Origin: Marisediminitalea lipolytica | Lineage (GTDB): Bacteria > Pseudomonadota > Gammaproteobacteria > Enterobacterales > Alteromonadaceae | Assembly (NCBI RefSeq): GCF_001758465.1 | Contig: NZ_MJIC01000016.1 | Span: 62,001 to 126,000, forward strand | Length of the DNA: 64,000 bases | Direction: 5' to 3' | Shown here: piece by piece, positions 34,440 through 43,430 of the stretch | How positions within the stretch are numbered: position 1 is the stretch's first letter | Layout of the letters: each line of letters starts with the position of its first letter | Notes under the pieces: generated by a model | Databases searched by the model: none | The model's input: the letters and a program-made list of their open reading frames with translations, nothing else | Told to the model about the DNA's origin: nothing | Translations under genes and position numbers: made by a program

Positions 34440-36304
34440 GCTGCAATGGCCTCCCTGATTTTTTTGCTGGCTTTGCGCCGAAGTAACCGGGCCAGTAACC
34501 ACAACAAAGAAACCAGTAACAGCGGGCTCACGGCAATAGTGATTAACTTGAGATAATTACCCAGCTTATCGATATCACTTTGCAGTTGGTATCGCACTTC
34601 ACGCAGTTCTCGACGTATCTCGTTACGCTGGCTGATGAACGAATCCAGGGCTGCCTGTTGCTCGCTGGTCAGGGTGAGTGCTCCGGTTTCGGTTTGCACA
34701 TTTTGCAACTGAGCTAATTGCTCCTCGGTTTGCTGCAACTGACTTTGCAAACGTTCTTCCTGCTCGCGAAAACGCGCCTCCGCTTTGGCCTGCAAGGCCT
34801 GAACTTTCTCGAAAGGCCGGGCCGAAATCCCCCGTCCGCGAATACTAATCAAGGCATCACTGCCAGCCAGATTTTCGCTGGCATTTACCACCATATCGCC
34901 GTTATTGGCAAAAGGCGTGAATATGGTTTCGCCGAAAAAGCTGGTTTGCTGCACCCAAAATCTGTCGGCCAGCAGGTCAGCATCACCCACAACAATCAGA
35001 TTAAGCTGAGTTGTGCGGCTCACATGCGCCTGATTCAGGTCTTCCGCAGATTCGCTGGGGGGAGCGGCAGCAAACGCAGACTCAGCCGGACCACTGATCC
35101 GGGCAACCAGGGTGAATTTTTCTTTGTTGGTGTCATCGAGCATTCGCTGCAACGACTGAGGATCCTGGCTAAGCGCATAGTCAGCGGCATCTACCGCTAC
35201 CGAATCCGCCGATGAACTGGCCAGCGGTGTTAGCGTTAACTGACTTTGAGGCGAAAGCGCTAACGGCGCGAACGAGGCCCCATTAACCAGTTCCAGATTA
35301 GCGGTGATAACGTCTTCACGGTTAAGCTGCTCGGCGGTTAAACCGATAATGCCCGGATGACGGGTAACGCTTCCTTCGGGGGTTCGTATATCAAGGCCTA
35401 AACGACCATCCAGGATGACTTTATCCAGATTGACGTTAATCCCCCAGGCATCAAGCAGCGGAAATTGCGACTGATTAGCCTGCAGAGCCCCCATCATGGC
35501 CATAGCATCAGACTCATAATGCGAGTCTGCAAACAACAGAATGCGGCCCTGCCGCATGGCAAACTGGTCGATGGAATAAAGTAAACTTTCGCTAAGGTTT
35601 TGCGGATGAATAATCACCAGCACATCGGTCTCTTCTGGCAACTGCCTGGCGTCATTGCCGATGGTGGTTACCTGATAAAGCTGGCTAAGCTGAGAGTAAA
35701 AGGTCATCGCGGGCGTTAACTGGCCGTTCATGGGGTTTTGGCCCCCCATGAGCTCCAGGTTAGTCAGTAATGTGACTTGTACCTGCTCTGGCTCACTTAA
35801 CTGATAGATCAGCTTACTAATGTCATACTCAAGAAAACGCTCTTTTTGCGGGTCGAAAAAGTTAATCGTAAACTGATTATCCACCGCATTGGTGCCCGCC
35901 AGACCAAAGAATATCGACTCGCCCACACTGCCCAGCGTAGCCGCCGTCAGACCAAACTGACTGGCGCGGTCCTCGGCCTCAGAAAATGGCTCGGGATCGA
36001 TAATATTAAGGGTGATTTTGCCGTTGGAGCGGGATTCGTATTCTTCTAACAAACTCTGCACCCGATTGGCGTAGTTACGCAGAGAGGTCATGCCTTTAGA
36101 AGCCGCATCCGAAAAATAAAAGTTAAGTACGATTGGCTCATCCAGCTCATTCAATACGCGCTGACTTCCCTCAGACAGGGAGTACACTTTGTCTTCGGTC
36201 AGGTCGATACGGTAATCTCCAAGCAGTTCGTTATTGATAACCACCAGCCCTAAAAACAGCACCACCAGTAAAAATAAAGTTAGCGAAGTAATCAGTTTTT
36301 GCAT
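34436..36304 (-). CDS. GldG-like ABC transporter auxiliary protein
   Basis: A 622-residue protein with an N-terminal membrane helix, a large periplasmic region and a C-terminal helix (LKLITIAVSPLLLVSLLWLLARLL) ending in a basic tail. Family features are the segment YRIDLTEDKVYSLSEGSQRVLNELDEPI and the beta domain ADVLVIIHPQ(N)LSESLLYSIDQF with GRILLFAD. A coiled coil lies just before the last helix. GldG works with GldA and GldF in gliding Bacteroidetes, but in gammaproteobacteria this set is not tied to gliding. Three bases separate it from the permease gene. Confidence 0.88.
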   Translation of the reverse strand: MQKLITSLTLFLLVVLFLGLVVINNELLGDYRIDLTEDKVYSLSEGSQRVLNELDEPIVLNFYFSDAASKGMTSLRNYANRVQSLLEEYESRSNGKITLNIIDPEPFSEAEDRASQFGLTAATLGSVGESIFFGLAGTNAVDNQFTINFFDPQKERFLEYDISKLIYQLSEPEQVQVTLLTNLELMGGQNPMNGQLTPAMTFYSQLSQLYQVTTIGNDARQLPEETDVLVIIHPQNLSESLLYSIDQFAMRQGRILLFADSHYESDAMAMMGALQANQSQFPLLDAWGINVNLDKVILDGRLGLDIRTPEGSVTRHPGIIGLTAEQLNREDVITANLELVNGASFAPLALSPQSQLTLTPLASSSADSVAVDAADYALSQDPQSLQRMLDDTNKEKFTLVARISGPAESAFAAAPPSESAEDLNQAHVSRTTQLNLIVVGDADLLADRFWVQQTSFFGETIFTPFANNGDMVVNASENLAGSDALISIRGRGISARPFEKVQALQAKAEARFREQEERLQSQLQQTEEQLAQLQNVQTETGALTLTSEQQAALDSFISQRNEIRRELREVRYQLQSDIDKLGNYLKLITIAVSPLLLVSLLWLLARLLRRKASKKIREAIAA

Positions 36305-36306
36305 AC

Positions 36307-37041
36307 TTAATCCGCCTTCTTCTGTTCAATAACGATCAAACTGGCATACAGCCATACCAGCATGATGATGACAAAATACCCCACATCATTAAGCGCCAGC
36401 ACGCCTTTTGCCATAGCCTCAAAATGGGTTAAAAAGCTGAAGCTGGCAACGGTGTCGAGTACCAGATTACCGGCCCAGGACTGAAAAGCATCAAGCACAA
36501 TGCCACTGCCGGATACAACAAACAAAAAGCACACCACTACCGCCAGAATAAAGGCCACCACCTGATTACGGGTAAACGCCGACATGCAGGTGCTGATAGC
36601 CAGAAACGCACCGGCCATCAGCCAGCTGCCAATGTAAGCAGCAATAATAATGCCGTGATCAGGCTCGCCGAGGTAATCCACGCTAAGCCATAGCGGAAAG
36701 GTCAGCGCCAGTGCTAAGCCCAGCACCAGCCAGGCAGCAATAAACTTACCCACCACAGCTTCAGCTGCACTGATGGGGAGTGTCATCAGCAATTCTATGG
36801 AGCCTGATTTGCGCTCTTCGGCCCAGCTTCGCATTGCAATAGCGGGAACCAGAAACAAATACAGCCAGGGATGAAAATTAAAAAACGGGATCAGATCCGC
36901 CTGTCCCCGTTCGTACAGATTACCGATAAAAAAAGTAAAAATGCCGGACAACATTAAAAAGATAGCAATAAACACATAGGCCACCGGCGTGGCAAAAAAG
37001 CTCGAAAACTCTCGTCTGGTAATGATCCAAATATTACCCAT
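36307..37041 (-). CDS. ABC transporter permease (GldF-like)
   Basis: A 244-residue ABC-2 type permease with six hydrophobic segments. It begins MGNIWIITRREFSSFFATPVAYVFI and has the RSWAEERKSGSIELLMTLPIS motif typical of NosY/GldF permeases. It overlaps the ATPase gene by 8 nt and precedes the GldG-like gene. Together they form an ATPase-permease-auxiliary set of unknown substrate. Confidence 0.92.
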   Translation of the reverse strand: MGNIWIITRREFSSFFATPVAYVFIAIFLMLSGIFTFFIGNLYERGQADLIPFFNFHPWLYLFLVPAIAMRSWAEERKSGSIELLMTLPISAAEAVVGKFIAAWLVLGLALALTFPLWLSVDYLGEPDHGIIIAAYIGSWLMAGAFLAISTCMSAFTRNQVVAFILAVVVCFLFVVSGSGIVLDAFQSWAGNLVLDTVASFSFLTHFEAMAKGVLALNDVGYFVIIMLVWLYASLIVIEQKKAD

Positions 37042-37963
37042 GGGTCACCTCCGCCGTGGTGATATAACGAAATACTTCGTCTAACCGGCCGGTTTCCAGC
37101 GTCAGGGTATCCACCGGCAGTCTGCGTTGGGTGACGTACTCATTGATGACATGAAAAATATGTTTACCGGGCTCAGGGAAAAGCGTGACTAATCCACTCT
37201 TGCGGTCAATTTCCATTTCTTCCACCCCTTCAAGCTCTGCCAGCCCCGAAATATCGGCGGCATAACTCAGTTTCAGACTAACTGCATTACAGTAACGGGA
37301 ACGATGCCTTAACGCCTCCGGCGTATCATCAAATCGCAACTGGCCGTTGGCCAGAATCATTACCCGGTTACACACCGCAGAGACTTCTTCGAGAATATGG
37401 GTAGAGATAATCACGATTTTATCCCGCGACAAATCTTCAATAAGCTGGCGGACATGGTGTTTCTGATTTGGATCCAGACCATCCGTGGGTTCGTCGAGGA
37501 TGAGAATATCCGGATCGTGCAATATCGCCTGCGCCAGGCCAACCCGGCGTTTAAACCCTTTGGATAAATTATCAATGGGTCGGTTGAGCACATCGGCAAG
37601 TTCTACCCGTTTTATCACGTCAAACAGTCGTGCCTTGCGGTGCTCCCCCTTTAAACGGCGCACATCTGCAATAAAATGCAAAAACTGCCATACCGTCATG
37701 TCTCCATAGGCGGGGGCGCCTTCGGGCAAGTAACCGATATCACGCTGGATAGCCTTGGCTTCACTGGCCAGTGACTGCTCCTTGATGTAAATCTCACCCT
37801 CACTGGGTTGCATAAAGCCCGTGAGCATTTTCATGGTGGTCGATTTACCAGCCCCATTCGGACCTAAAAAACCAACGATATCGCCAGGTTTAATGTCAAA
37901 TGACAAATTATCAACTGCTTTAAAGTGGTCATAAAATTTTGATAAATTTTTTACCGAGATCAT
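37034..37963 (-). CDS. ABC transporter ATP-binding protein (GldA-like)
   Basis: A 309-residue ATPase. Walker A is GPNGAGKST (near 37), the Q loop follows in IGYLPEGAPAY, the signature is LSKGFKRRVGLAQ in place of LSGGQ (common in the GldA/NatA group), Walker B is ILILDEPTDGLDP and the H-loop is IISTHILEE. ATG 37963 is preferred because AGGA lies five nt upstream; an ATG at 37969 sits against the same site. First gene of a four-gene operon. The 300-bp gap upstream to trmO shows no other gene. Confidence 0.92.
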   Translation of the reverse strand: MISVKNLSKFYDHFKAVDNLSFDIKPGDIVGFLGPNGAGKSTTMKMLTGFMQPSEGEIYIKEQSLASEAKAIQRDIGYLPEGAPAYGDMTVWQFLHFIADVRRLKGEHRKARLFDVIKRVELADVLNRPIDNLSKGFKRRVGLAQAILHDPDILILDEPTDGLDPNQKHHVRQLIEDLSRDKIVIISTHILEEVSAVCNRVMILANGQLRFDDTPEALRHRSRYCNAVSLKLSYAADISGLAELEGVEEMEIDRKSGLVTLFPEPGKHIFHVINEYVTQRRLPVDTLTLETGRLDEVFRYITTAEVTHG

Positions 37964-38263
37964 AGCCATCCTATATACGATCTACTTTTGTTACCGCTCT
38001 TCTTTGCACACTGTCAGGCAAGTCTGGAAGGCAGTATATGCGATTGTATTTTTCCACGGAGCTATATAGTGGCATACGCAGGGTTTTCAATCATGCAAAA
38101 AATTGCAGATTTCCTGTTCACAAGGGTCGGCACTACAGAAAAAATGCCCACCAGCGGCGGGCCAAAGGGATTCCAGGGACTACCAGTAATTCGATAGCGG
38201 CGTTACTATAAGTGATAAATGTTTGATATTTGTGTCAGCTAAACTACAAAAGTGTTGCAATTT

Positions 38264-38980
38264 ATGACTGAGCCGGTGGCCTATTCGATTTCTGCGATTG
38301 GTACAATAACCTCGCCTTTTAAACAAAAATTTGCCATTCCCCGGCAACCAGCCCTGGCTAATGCCAAAGGCAGCGTTGTTTTTACCCCGGAATTTAACGA
38401 TGCTAACGGTTTAAGAGGAATCGAAACCTACTCGCACCTCTGGTTACTTTTTTTATTCCACGAAAATCTCGCGCAAAGCTGGACACCTACGGTGAGAGCC
38501 CCTCGCCTTGGCGGCAACAGTCGTATTGGTGTTTTTGCCTCCCGCAGTACGTTCCGGCCTAACGGCATTGGTATGTCTGTGGTGAAAAATCTGGGCCATG
38601 AACAAAAGCACGGGCAACTTATCCTGCATGTGGGGGGGCTTGACTTACTCGATGGCACACCGGTCATTGATATCAAACCTTATTTACCCTACAGCGATAG
38701 CGTTGATGACGCGAGCGCCCGGTTGCTGGAGCAGAATCCTCTGCCACAGCGTGAAGTGGTTTTTACCGACGCTGCTCAAACTGAATTAAATAACCAGCCG
38801 CATACCGACCTTGCAGCGCTTATCCAACAGTGCCTGGGGCAGGATCCCCGCCCCGCTTACCGCCAGGCCGAGGACAACGACCCGAAAACCTATCAGGTGA
38901 TTTTTTATGACCGCGATATTCACTGGCAGGTTACCGCCGGGCAAGTGGTTGTCACCGCTATAAAACAAGTGGCGGTTTAG
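38264..38980 (+). CDS. trmO: tRNA N6-threonylcarbamoyladenosine methyltransferase (TsaA/YaeB family)
   Basis: TrmO uses SAM to methylate t6A37 of certain tRNAs, forming m6t6A. The 238-residue protein starts MTEPVAYSISAIGTI. It has the TsaA beta-barrel motifs GLRGIETYSHLWLLFLFH, RAPRLGGNSRIGVFASRSTFRPNGIGMSVV and DIKPYLPYSD, and a C-terminal domain as in E. coli YaeB (about 235 residues). ATG 38264 is chosen over a TTG four codons upstream; the Shine-Dalgarno is weak. It lies just ahead of proS on the same strand. Confidence 0.93.
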   Translation: MTEPVAYSISAIGTITSPFKQKFAIPRQPALANAKGSVVFTPEFNDANGLRGIETYSHLWLLFLFHENLAQSWTPTVRAPRLGGNSRIGVFASRSTFRPNGIGMSVVKNLGHEQKHGQLILHVGGLDLLDGTPVIDIKPYLPYSDSVDDASARLLEQNPLPQREVVFTDAAQTELNNQPHTDLAALIQQCLGQDPRPAYRQAEDNDPKTYQVIFYDRDIHWQVTAGQVVVTAIKQVAV

Positions 38981-39042
38981 GGCTATGTAAGCGCTGCTAA
39001 CACTGCTAGAATACGCCAGTTTTGTAATCATCCAATGGGTAT

Positions 39043-40638
39043 ATGCCAGCAATGCGTACTAGTCAGTATTTATTAGCAACACAAAAAGAAACCCCTGCTG
39101 ACGCTGAGGTAATTAGCCATCAGCTTATGCTTCGGGCCGGTCTTATCCGTAAACTTGCTGCCGGGCTATACACCTGGCTGCCAACCGGTTTGCGGGTACT
39201 GAATAAGGTAGCCAATATTGTTCGTGAAGAAATGAACAAAGCTGGCGCCATCGAAGTATTGATGCCTGTCGTTCAGCCTGCCGATTTGTGGCAGGAAACC
39301 GGACGCTGGGAAGAATATGGCCCCGAACTACTGCGCATTAAAGATCGCCATCAGCGTGACTTCGTACTCGGCCCAACCCATGAAGAAGTTATTACCGCAC
39401 TGGTTCGCAACGAAATTAGCAGCTACAAACAGCTGCCGTTGAACCTGTACCAGATTCAAACCAAGTTTCGTGACGAAGTGCGTCCACGCTTTGGTATTAT
39501 GCGCGGCCGCGAATTTACCATGAAAGACGCCTACAGCTTTCACTTAACTCAGGATTCATTACAAGCCACTTACGATGCCATGTATAACGCGTATTGTAAG
39601 ATTTTTGAGCGAATGCAGTTGGATTACCGTCCGGTAATGGCCGATACAGGCTCTATTGGCGGCAGTGTCTCTCACGAATTCCATATGCTGGCGGAGTCTG
39701 GTGAAGATGCTATCGCATTCTCTAATAGCTCGGATTACGCCGCTAACGTTGAGTTAGCAGAAACGCTGCCAGTAGCAACAGCGTCGGTTGATGCCCTGCA
39801 ATATGTGCTGGTACAGGCAGAGAGCGAAGAAGGTGAAGCCGATCCAGATAAGTGGGTACTGCTGGTACTTTCTGCCGCACATTCACTGAACGACATTAAA
39901 GCAGAAAAGCTCGCTGGTGTGGCTGCGCCATTAATCACCGCAAGCGAAGAAATTGTGACCAAAGTACTCGGTGTCGCACCAAAAGACATCGATTTAGCGT
40001 CGGTCGAAGTACCAGTTTATGCCGATTATGTGGTTGCAGCCGCACTGAGTGCAGAAAGCTTTGCCGACAAATTAACTGCGGTTGATATTCGCAACATTGA
40101 AGCGGGCGATCCTTCACCCTGCGGTACCGGTACCATCGAAATTAAACGTGGTATCGAAGTGGGCCATATCTTCCAGCTGGGAGATAAGTATTCTCAGGCA
40201 ATGAACTGTGGCGTTCTGAGTGAAAGCGGTAAACATGAAACCCTGACCATGGGTTGTTATGGCATTGGTGTTTCTCGTGTGGTTGCCGCTGCAATTGAGC
40301 AAAACCACGATGAGCATGGCATTATCTGGCCTGACCCGATTGCGCCGTTCACCGTAGCGTTAATTCCAATGAACATGCACAAGTCCCAGCGTATCAAAGA
40401 CGCTGCCGAAGCGCTGTATGCCGAATTAACCGAAGCAGGCGTAGAGGTATTGTTTGACGATCGTAAAGAACGTCCGGGCGTGATGTTTAAAGATATGGAG
40501 CTGATTGGGATCCCACACAGCATTGTTATCGGCGAGCGTAACCTTGACGAACAACTGGTCGAATACAAAAATCGCCGCACAGGTGAAAAATCTTTATTAC
40601 AATTAAGTGAAGTAGCAGCCTTTATCGGCGCTTTATAG
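39043..40638 (+). CDS. proS: Prolyl-tRNA synthetase with shortened editing domain
   Basis: A class II synthetase of the bacterial ProRS type, 531 residues (528 if ATG 39052 is used, giving MRTSQYLLATQKE). Catalytic motifs are intact: RPRFGIMRGREFTMKDAYSFH, GPTHEEVIT, SVSHEFHMLAESGED and MGCYGIGVSRVVAA. The anticodon-binding domain is at the C-terminus. E. coli ProRS has 572 residues; the roughly 40 missing residues all fall in the inserted editing domain (about residues 240-355). The NAKTI...PIEKTIKTLVV part of that domain, which in E. coli holds Lys279, is absent, while VLSAAHSLNDIKAEKLAG remains. Aminoacylation should be normal; clearance of Ala-tRNA-Pro may not be. Confidence 0.96.
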   Translation: MPAMRTSQYLLATQKETPADAEVISHQLMLRAGLIRKLAAGLYTWLPTGLRVLNKVANIVREEMNKAGAIEVLMPVVQPADLWQETGRWEEYGPELLRIKDRHQRDFVLGPTHEEVITALVRNEISSYKQLPLNLYQIQTKFRDEVRPRFGIMRGREFTMKDAYSFHLTQDSLQATYDAMYNAYCKIFERMQLDYRPVMADTGSIGGSVSHEFHMLAESGEDAIAFSNSSDYAANVELAETLPVATASVDALQYVLVQAESEEGEADPDKWVLLVLSAAHSLNDIKAEKLAGVAAPLITASEEIVTKVLGVAPKDIDLASVEVPVYADYVVAAALSAESFADKLTAVDIRNIEAGDPSPCGTGTIEIKRGIEVGHIFQLGDKYSQAMNCGVLSESGKHETLTMGCYGIGVSRVVAAAIEQNHDEHGIIWPDPIAPFTVALIPMNMHKSQRIKDAAEALYAELTEAGVEVLFDDRKERPGVMFKDMELIGIPHSIVIGERNLDEQLVEYKNRRTGEKSLLQLSEVAAFIGAL

Positions 40639-40643
40639 TGGTT

Positions 40644-40667
40644 CGGGTTTTATTAACGTAAAACCCG
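40644..40667 (+). terminator. Hairpin after proS without U run
   Basis: CGGGTTTTA and TAAAACCCG form a 9-bp stem around TTAACG, 6 bp past the proS stop. With no U tract it may only slow or stabilise the transcript before the next gene. Confidence 0.45.
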
Positions 40668-40684
40668 TTACATAAGGAGTAAGC

Positions 40685-41536
40685 ATGCAGTTAACCTTCT
40701 ATGGTGTAAGAGGTTCTATTCCAACACCAGGCGCCGATTATGTGCGTTATGGAGGCAATACTGCGTGCGTCCACATAGAGCTGAGTGACGGTACCGATAT
40801 TTCGCTGGACGCTGGTACCGGTATTCGCTTGCTCGGTGACAAGCTGATAAAAAAACAAACCCCTATTCACATTTTGCTGACCCATAACCATTGGGATCAC
40901 ATTCAGGGGTTTCCATTTTTCACACCGATTTATCAGCCCGGACGGGAAATCTTTATCACGCCTGGACAAACCACCCTGCCCGAGAATGATGCCATTATCA
41001 GGCAGATGCAAGGCTCGGTATTCCCGGTTCCTTTTTCGGCGCTACAGTCCAAAATCAGTATCACCCCACAGCCTGACAAAACCGATACCTGGAAATTAAA
41101 TGGGGCGACAATTAGTCGTTTACCCATGAATCATCCAGGTAAAGGCAGCGCCTATTCCATTACGGAAAACGGCTATAAAGTGGCCTACATTACCGATAAT
41201 GAGCTGTATCCCCCGTACAAAAAAGAAACCGACTTTCTGACCTTTGTGGATTTTGCCAGAAATGCCGACCTGATCATCCATGATGCGCAGTATATGCTTT
41301 CTGACATGCCGGCTAAGAGTGGCTGGGGCCATTCCGTCGCCGAAGAAGCCGTTAAACTCGCAATGGCGTGCAACGCCAAAAGGCTGGCTTTATACAGCCA
41401 CGATCCAAGTCGAACAGATACGGATATCGACGCTATTATTGACCACTGCAATCAGTACATTACGATTGCCGAATCGCCATTGGAACTGGTTGCTGCTTAT
41501 GAAGGACTCACCATTGACTTTGCAGCTGAAAATTAA
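40685..41536 (+). CDS. MBL-fold metallo-hydrolase
   Basis: A 283-residue metallo-beta-lactamase-fold protein with no signal peptide. The metal motif is THNHWDHIQGFPFF (HxHxDH). Other conserved pieces are the N-terminal FYGVRGSIPTPG, NTACVHIEL, the LDAGTGIRLLG strand, NHPGKGSAYSI, the metal ligand Asp in VAYITDNE and a late His in GWGHSVAEEAV. This set matches the cyclic-nucleotide phosphodiesterase-like/PhnP-related subgroup; substrate unknown. TAAGGAG lies before the ATG. Its last 38 bp overlap the pldA start. Confidence 0.85.
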   Translation: MQLTFYGVRGSIPTPGADYVRYGGNTACVHIELSDGTDISLDAGTGIRLLGDKLIKKQTPIHILLTHNHWDHIQGFPFFTPIYQPGREIFITPGQTTLPENDAIIRQMQGSVFPVPFSALQSKISITPQPDKTDTWKLNGATISRLPMNHPGKGSAYSITENGYKVAYITDNELYPPYKKETDFLTFVDFARNADLIIHDAQYMLSDMPAKSGWGHSVAEEAVKLAMACNAKRLALYSHDPSRTDTDIDAIIDHCNQYITIAESPLELVAAYEGLTIDFAAEN

Positions 41537-42461
41537 CCGTTTGTTGTTTAGCGGTATTTTACTGGCAACATCCTCAACCTGCACACTAGCAAACGACAAT
41601 CCCTCCGCTTCTGAAACCGCTACAAAACAACAAGGCAGTGGGCTGGTTGCCCGCCCCAGTTTGTTTACCAAGCGTTTTGAGGCGGACAAGGAACTGGCTG
41701 ACAACACGTTTGCGATTACTCAGTTCAGGCGTAACTACTTTTTGCCTTATACCTATGTTGATAACCCCAACGCACTGGGCAACGCAGCGCTGACCGAAGA
41801 CAACATCGACAATAAAGAAGCCAAATTCCAGATCAGTATAAAATTGCCTTTGTATACGCGCAATGAATCGGCAGAGGGTGTCTACTTTGGCTTTACGCTG
41901 ACGTCATTCTGGCAACTTTATAACACCGAGGTGTCCAAACCTTTTCGGGAAACTAACTACGAGCCGGAAATATTTTATCAGTGGAACACGGATATAAAGC
42001 TGCTGGGAATTGACTTTAATGCCTTGCAACTGGGCTTTAACCACATGTCCAATGGGCAGAGTGAAGAACGTTCCCGCAGCTGGAACCGGATTATGCTGAC
42101 CAGTTTGTTTAGTGATGCCGACGACATCTATTATCTGCGAACCTGGTACCGTATTCCGGAAGACGCCAAAACATCCCCCACCGATACGGCTGGCGACGAC
42201 AACCCCAGAATCACCCACTACTTTGGCCGGGTAGAATTAGGCTATGGCACACGGGTCAATGATTTTGGTATTTTTGCCCGCCTCAGAAACAACCTGGAAT
42301 TTGACGACAATCGCGGCAGCATCGAATTATCCCTGAGTTATCCAGTGTCCCCCAGATATGAGGTTGTGCTGCAATATTTCAGTGGTTATGGTGATAGTCT
42401 GATTGACTACAACCGTCGTCAGAATCGCATAGGACTGGGTTTTCAGCTCGCTGCTTTTTAA
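41499..42461 (+). CDS. pldA: Outer membrane phospholipase A
   Basis: PldA (OmpLA) is a 12-stranded outer-membrane beta-barrel that hydrolyses misplaced phospholipids. The active-site block LGFNHMSNGQSEERSRSWNR supplies the His, Ser and Asn of the catalytic triad. A signal peptide (LLFSGILLATSSTCTLA) precedes the mature start, and alternating beta strands run to the C-terminal ...GLGFQLAAF with terminal Phe. ATG 41499 gives 320 residues. A TTG at 41514 has the better site (AAGGA, 7 nt) and would give 315. Either start lies inside the MBL gene, so translation is coupled. Confidence 0.93.
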   Translation: MKDSPLTLQLKINRLLFSGILLATSSTCTLANDNPSASETATKQQGSGLVARPSLFTKRFEADKELADNTFAITQFRRNYFLPYTYVDNPNALGNAALTEDNIDNKEAKFQISIKLPLYTRNESAEGVYFGFTLTSFWQLYNTEVSKPFRETNYEPEIFYQWNTDIKLLGIDFNALQLGFNHMSNGQSEERSRSWNRIMLTSLFSDADDIYYLRTWYRIPEDAKTSPTDTAGDDNPRITHYFGRVELGYGTRVNDFGIFARLRNNLEFDDNRGSIELSLSYPVSPRYEVVLQYFSGYGDSLIDYNRRQNRIGLGFQLAAF

Positions 42462-42471
42462 CGCCTGTGGG

Positions 42472-43380
42472 CTAATCGATAACACCTGCAGCGCGATACA
42501 GCTGCAGGTGAACAGACACCAGCGCGTCGATATCCCGTTGATACCCACCGCCAATAACGCAGGCAACTGGCAGCCCCCGCTGCCGGCACCAGTCGAGTAC
42601 CATACTGTCACGTTGATAGACGCCATCAGTACTAACCGATAACAGGCCAAGGTCGTCATTTTCGTGGATATCCACCCCAGCATCATAAATTACCGCATCG
42701 GGCACATACACGCGACTAATCAGACTTAAAGCTTCGTCCAGTACAGCCAGGTATGCATCGTCTGTCATTCCCTTAGGCAGCGGAAAATCCATGTCGGACT
42801 GCTGCTTTCGGTGTGGGAAGTTTTTCTCGCCATGTAACGATAGGGTAATAATGGCAGAGTCATCCTGGGCCAGTAATGCGGTACCATCCCCCTGGTGCAC
42901 ATCCAAATCAACAATCAGTACCGAATCTATTCCTGGCTGACCAAGCATATGTTTAGCCGCAAGATATAAATCATTGAACAGGCAAAAACCAGAACCCCAG
43001 TCAGCAGCGGCATGGTGATATCCACCGGTCAGATTTAAAGCCATGCCATTTAGTAAAGCCAGTTCAGCAGTTTTAATAGTACCGCCAATGGCCGTCAGGC
43101 TGCGCTTTATTAATTGATCAGACCAGGGGAAACCAATGCGGCGCATAGCTTTACTATCGAGCGTACCAGCCAGTAGCGTTTCAACATAGTGGCTGTCGTA
43201 GTGATTCAGTAAGATGTCTTTCGCTACAGGCTCAGGAGTAACAAAAGTCCTCGCATCAACACCATGGCGGCACAGCGCATCATGGATCCCCTGATACTTG
43301 TCGATTGGAAACCGATGCCGCACAGGTAAATCAAGCTGGCTGTAGATAGGATGGAAAACTAGCGGTATATCTTTGTGCAA
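42472..43380 (-). CDS. Histone deacetylase family protein
   Basis: A 302-residue arginase/deacetylase-fold protein. It carries the zinc-deacetylase motifs GGYHHAAADWGSGFCLFND (tandem His), LIVDLDVHQGDGTA (metal-binding Asp and His), LSLHGEKNFPHRK and YDAGVDIHENDDLG (second metal Asp). In bacteria such proteins act on acetylpolyamines, acetoin-related systems or acetyl-lysine; the substrate here is not predictable. It converges on pldA (10-bp gap) and has its own promoter region near 43.4 kb. ATG at 43380. Confidence 0.88.
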   Translation of the reverse strand: MHKDIPLVFHPIYSQLDLPVRHRFPIDKYQGIHDALCRHGVDARTFVTPEPVAKDILLNHYDSHYVETLLAGTLDSKAMRRIGFPWSDQLIKRSLTAIGGTIKTAELALLNGMALNLTGGYHHAAADWGSGFCLFNDLYLAAKHMLGQPGIDSVLIVDLDVHQGDGTALLAQDDSAIITLSLHGEKNFPHRKQQSDMDFPLPKGMTDDAYLAVLDEALSLISRVYVPDAVIYDAGVDIHENDDLGLLSVSTDGVYQRDSMVLDWCRQRGLPVACVIGGGYQRDIDALVSVHLQLYRAAGVID

Positions 43381-43430
43381 AATAGTTAACTGATTTTGTA
43401 AAGTTACCGCTATGGTACGCTATTTTGCGG

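Noticed and set aside
37988..38197. 69-codon plus-strand frame between the Gld-type operon and trmO
   Set aside because: No good ribosome-binding site, mixed composition and no recognisable motif; most likely chance.
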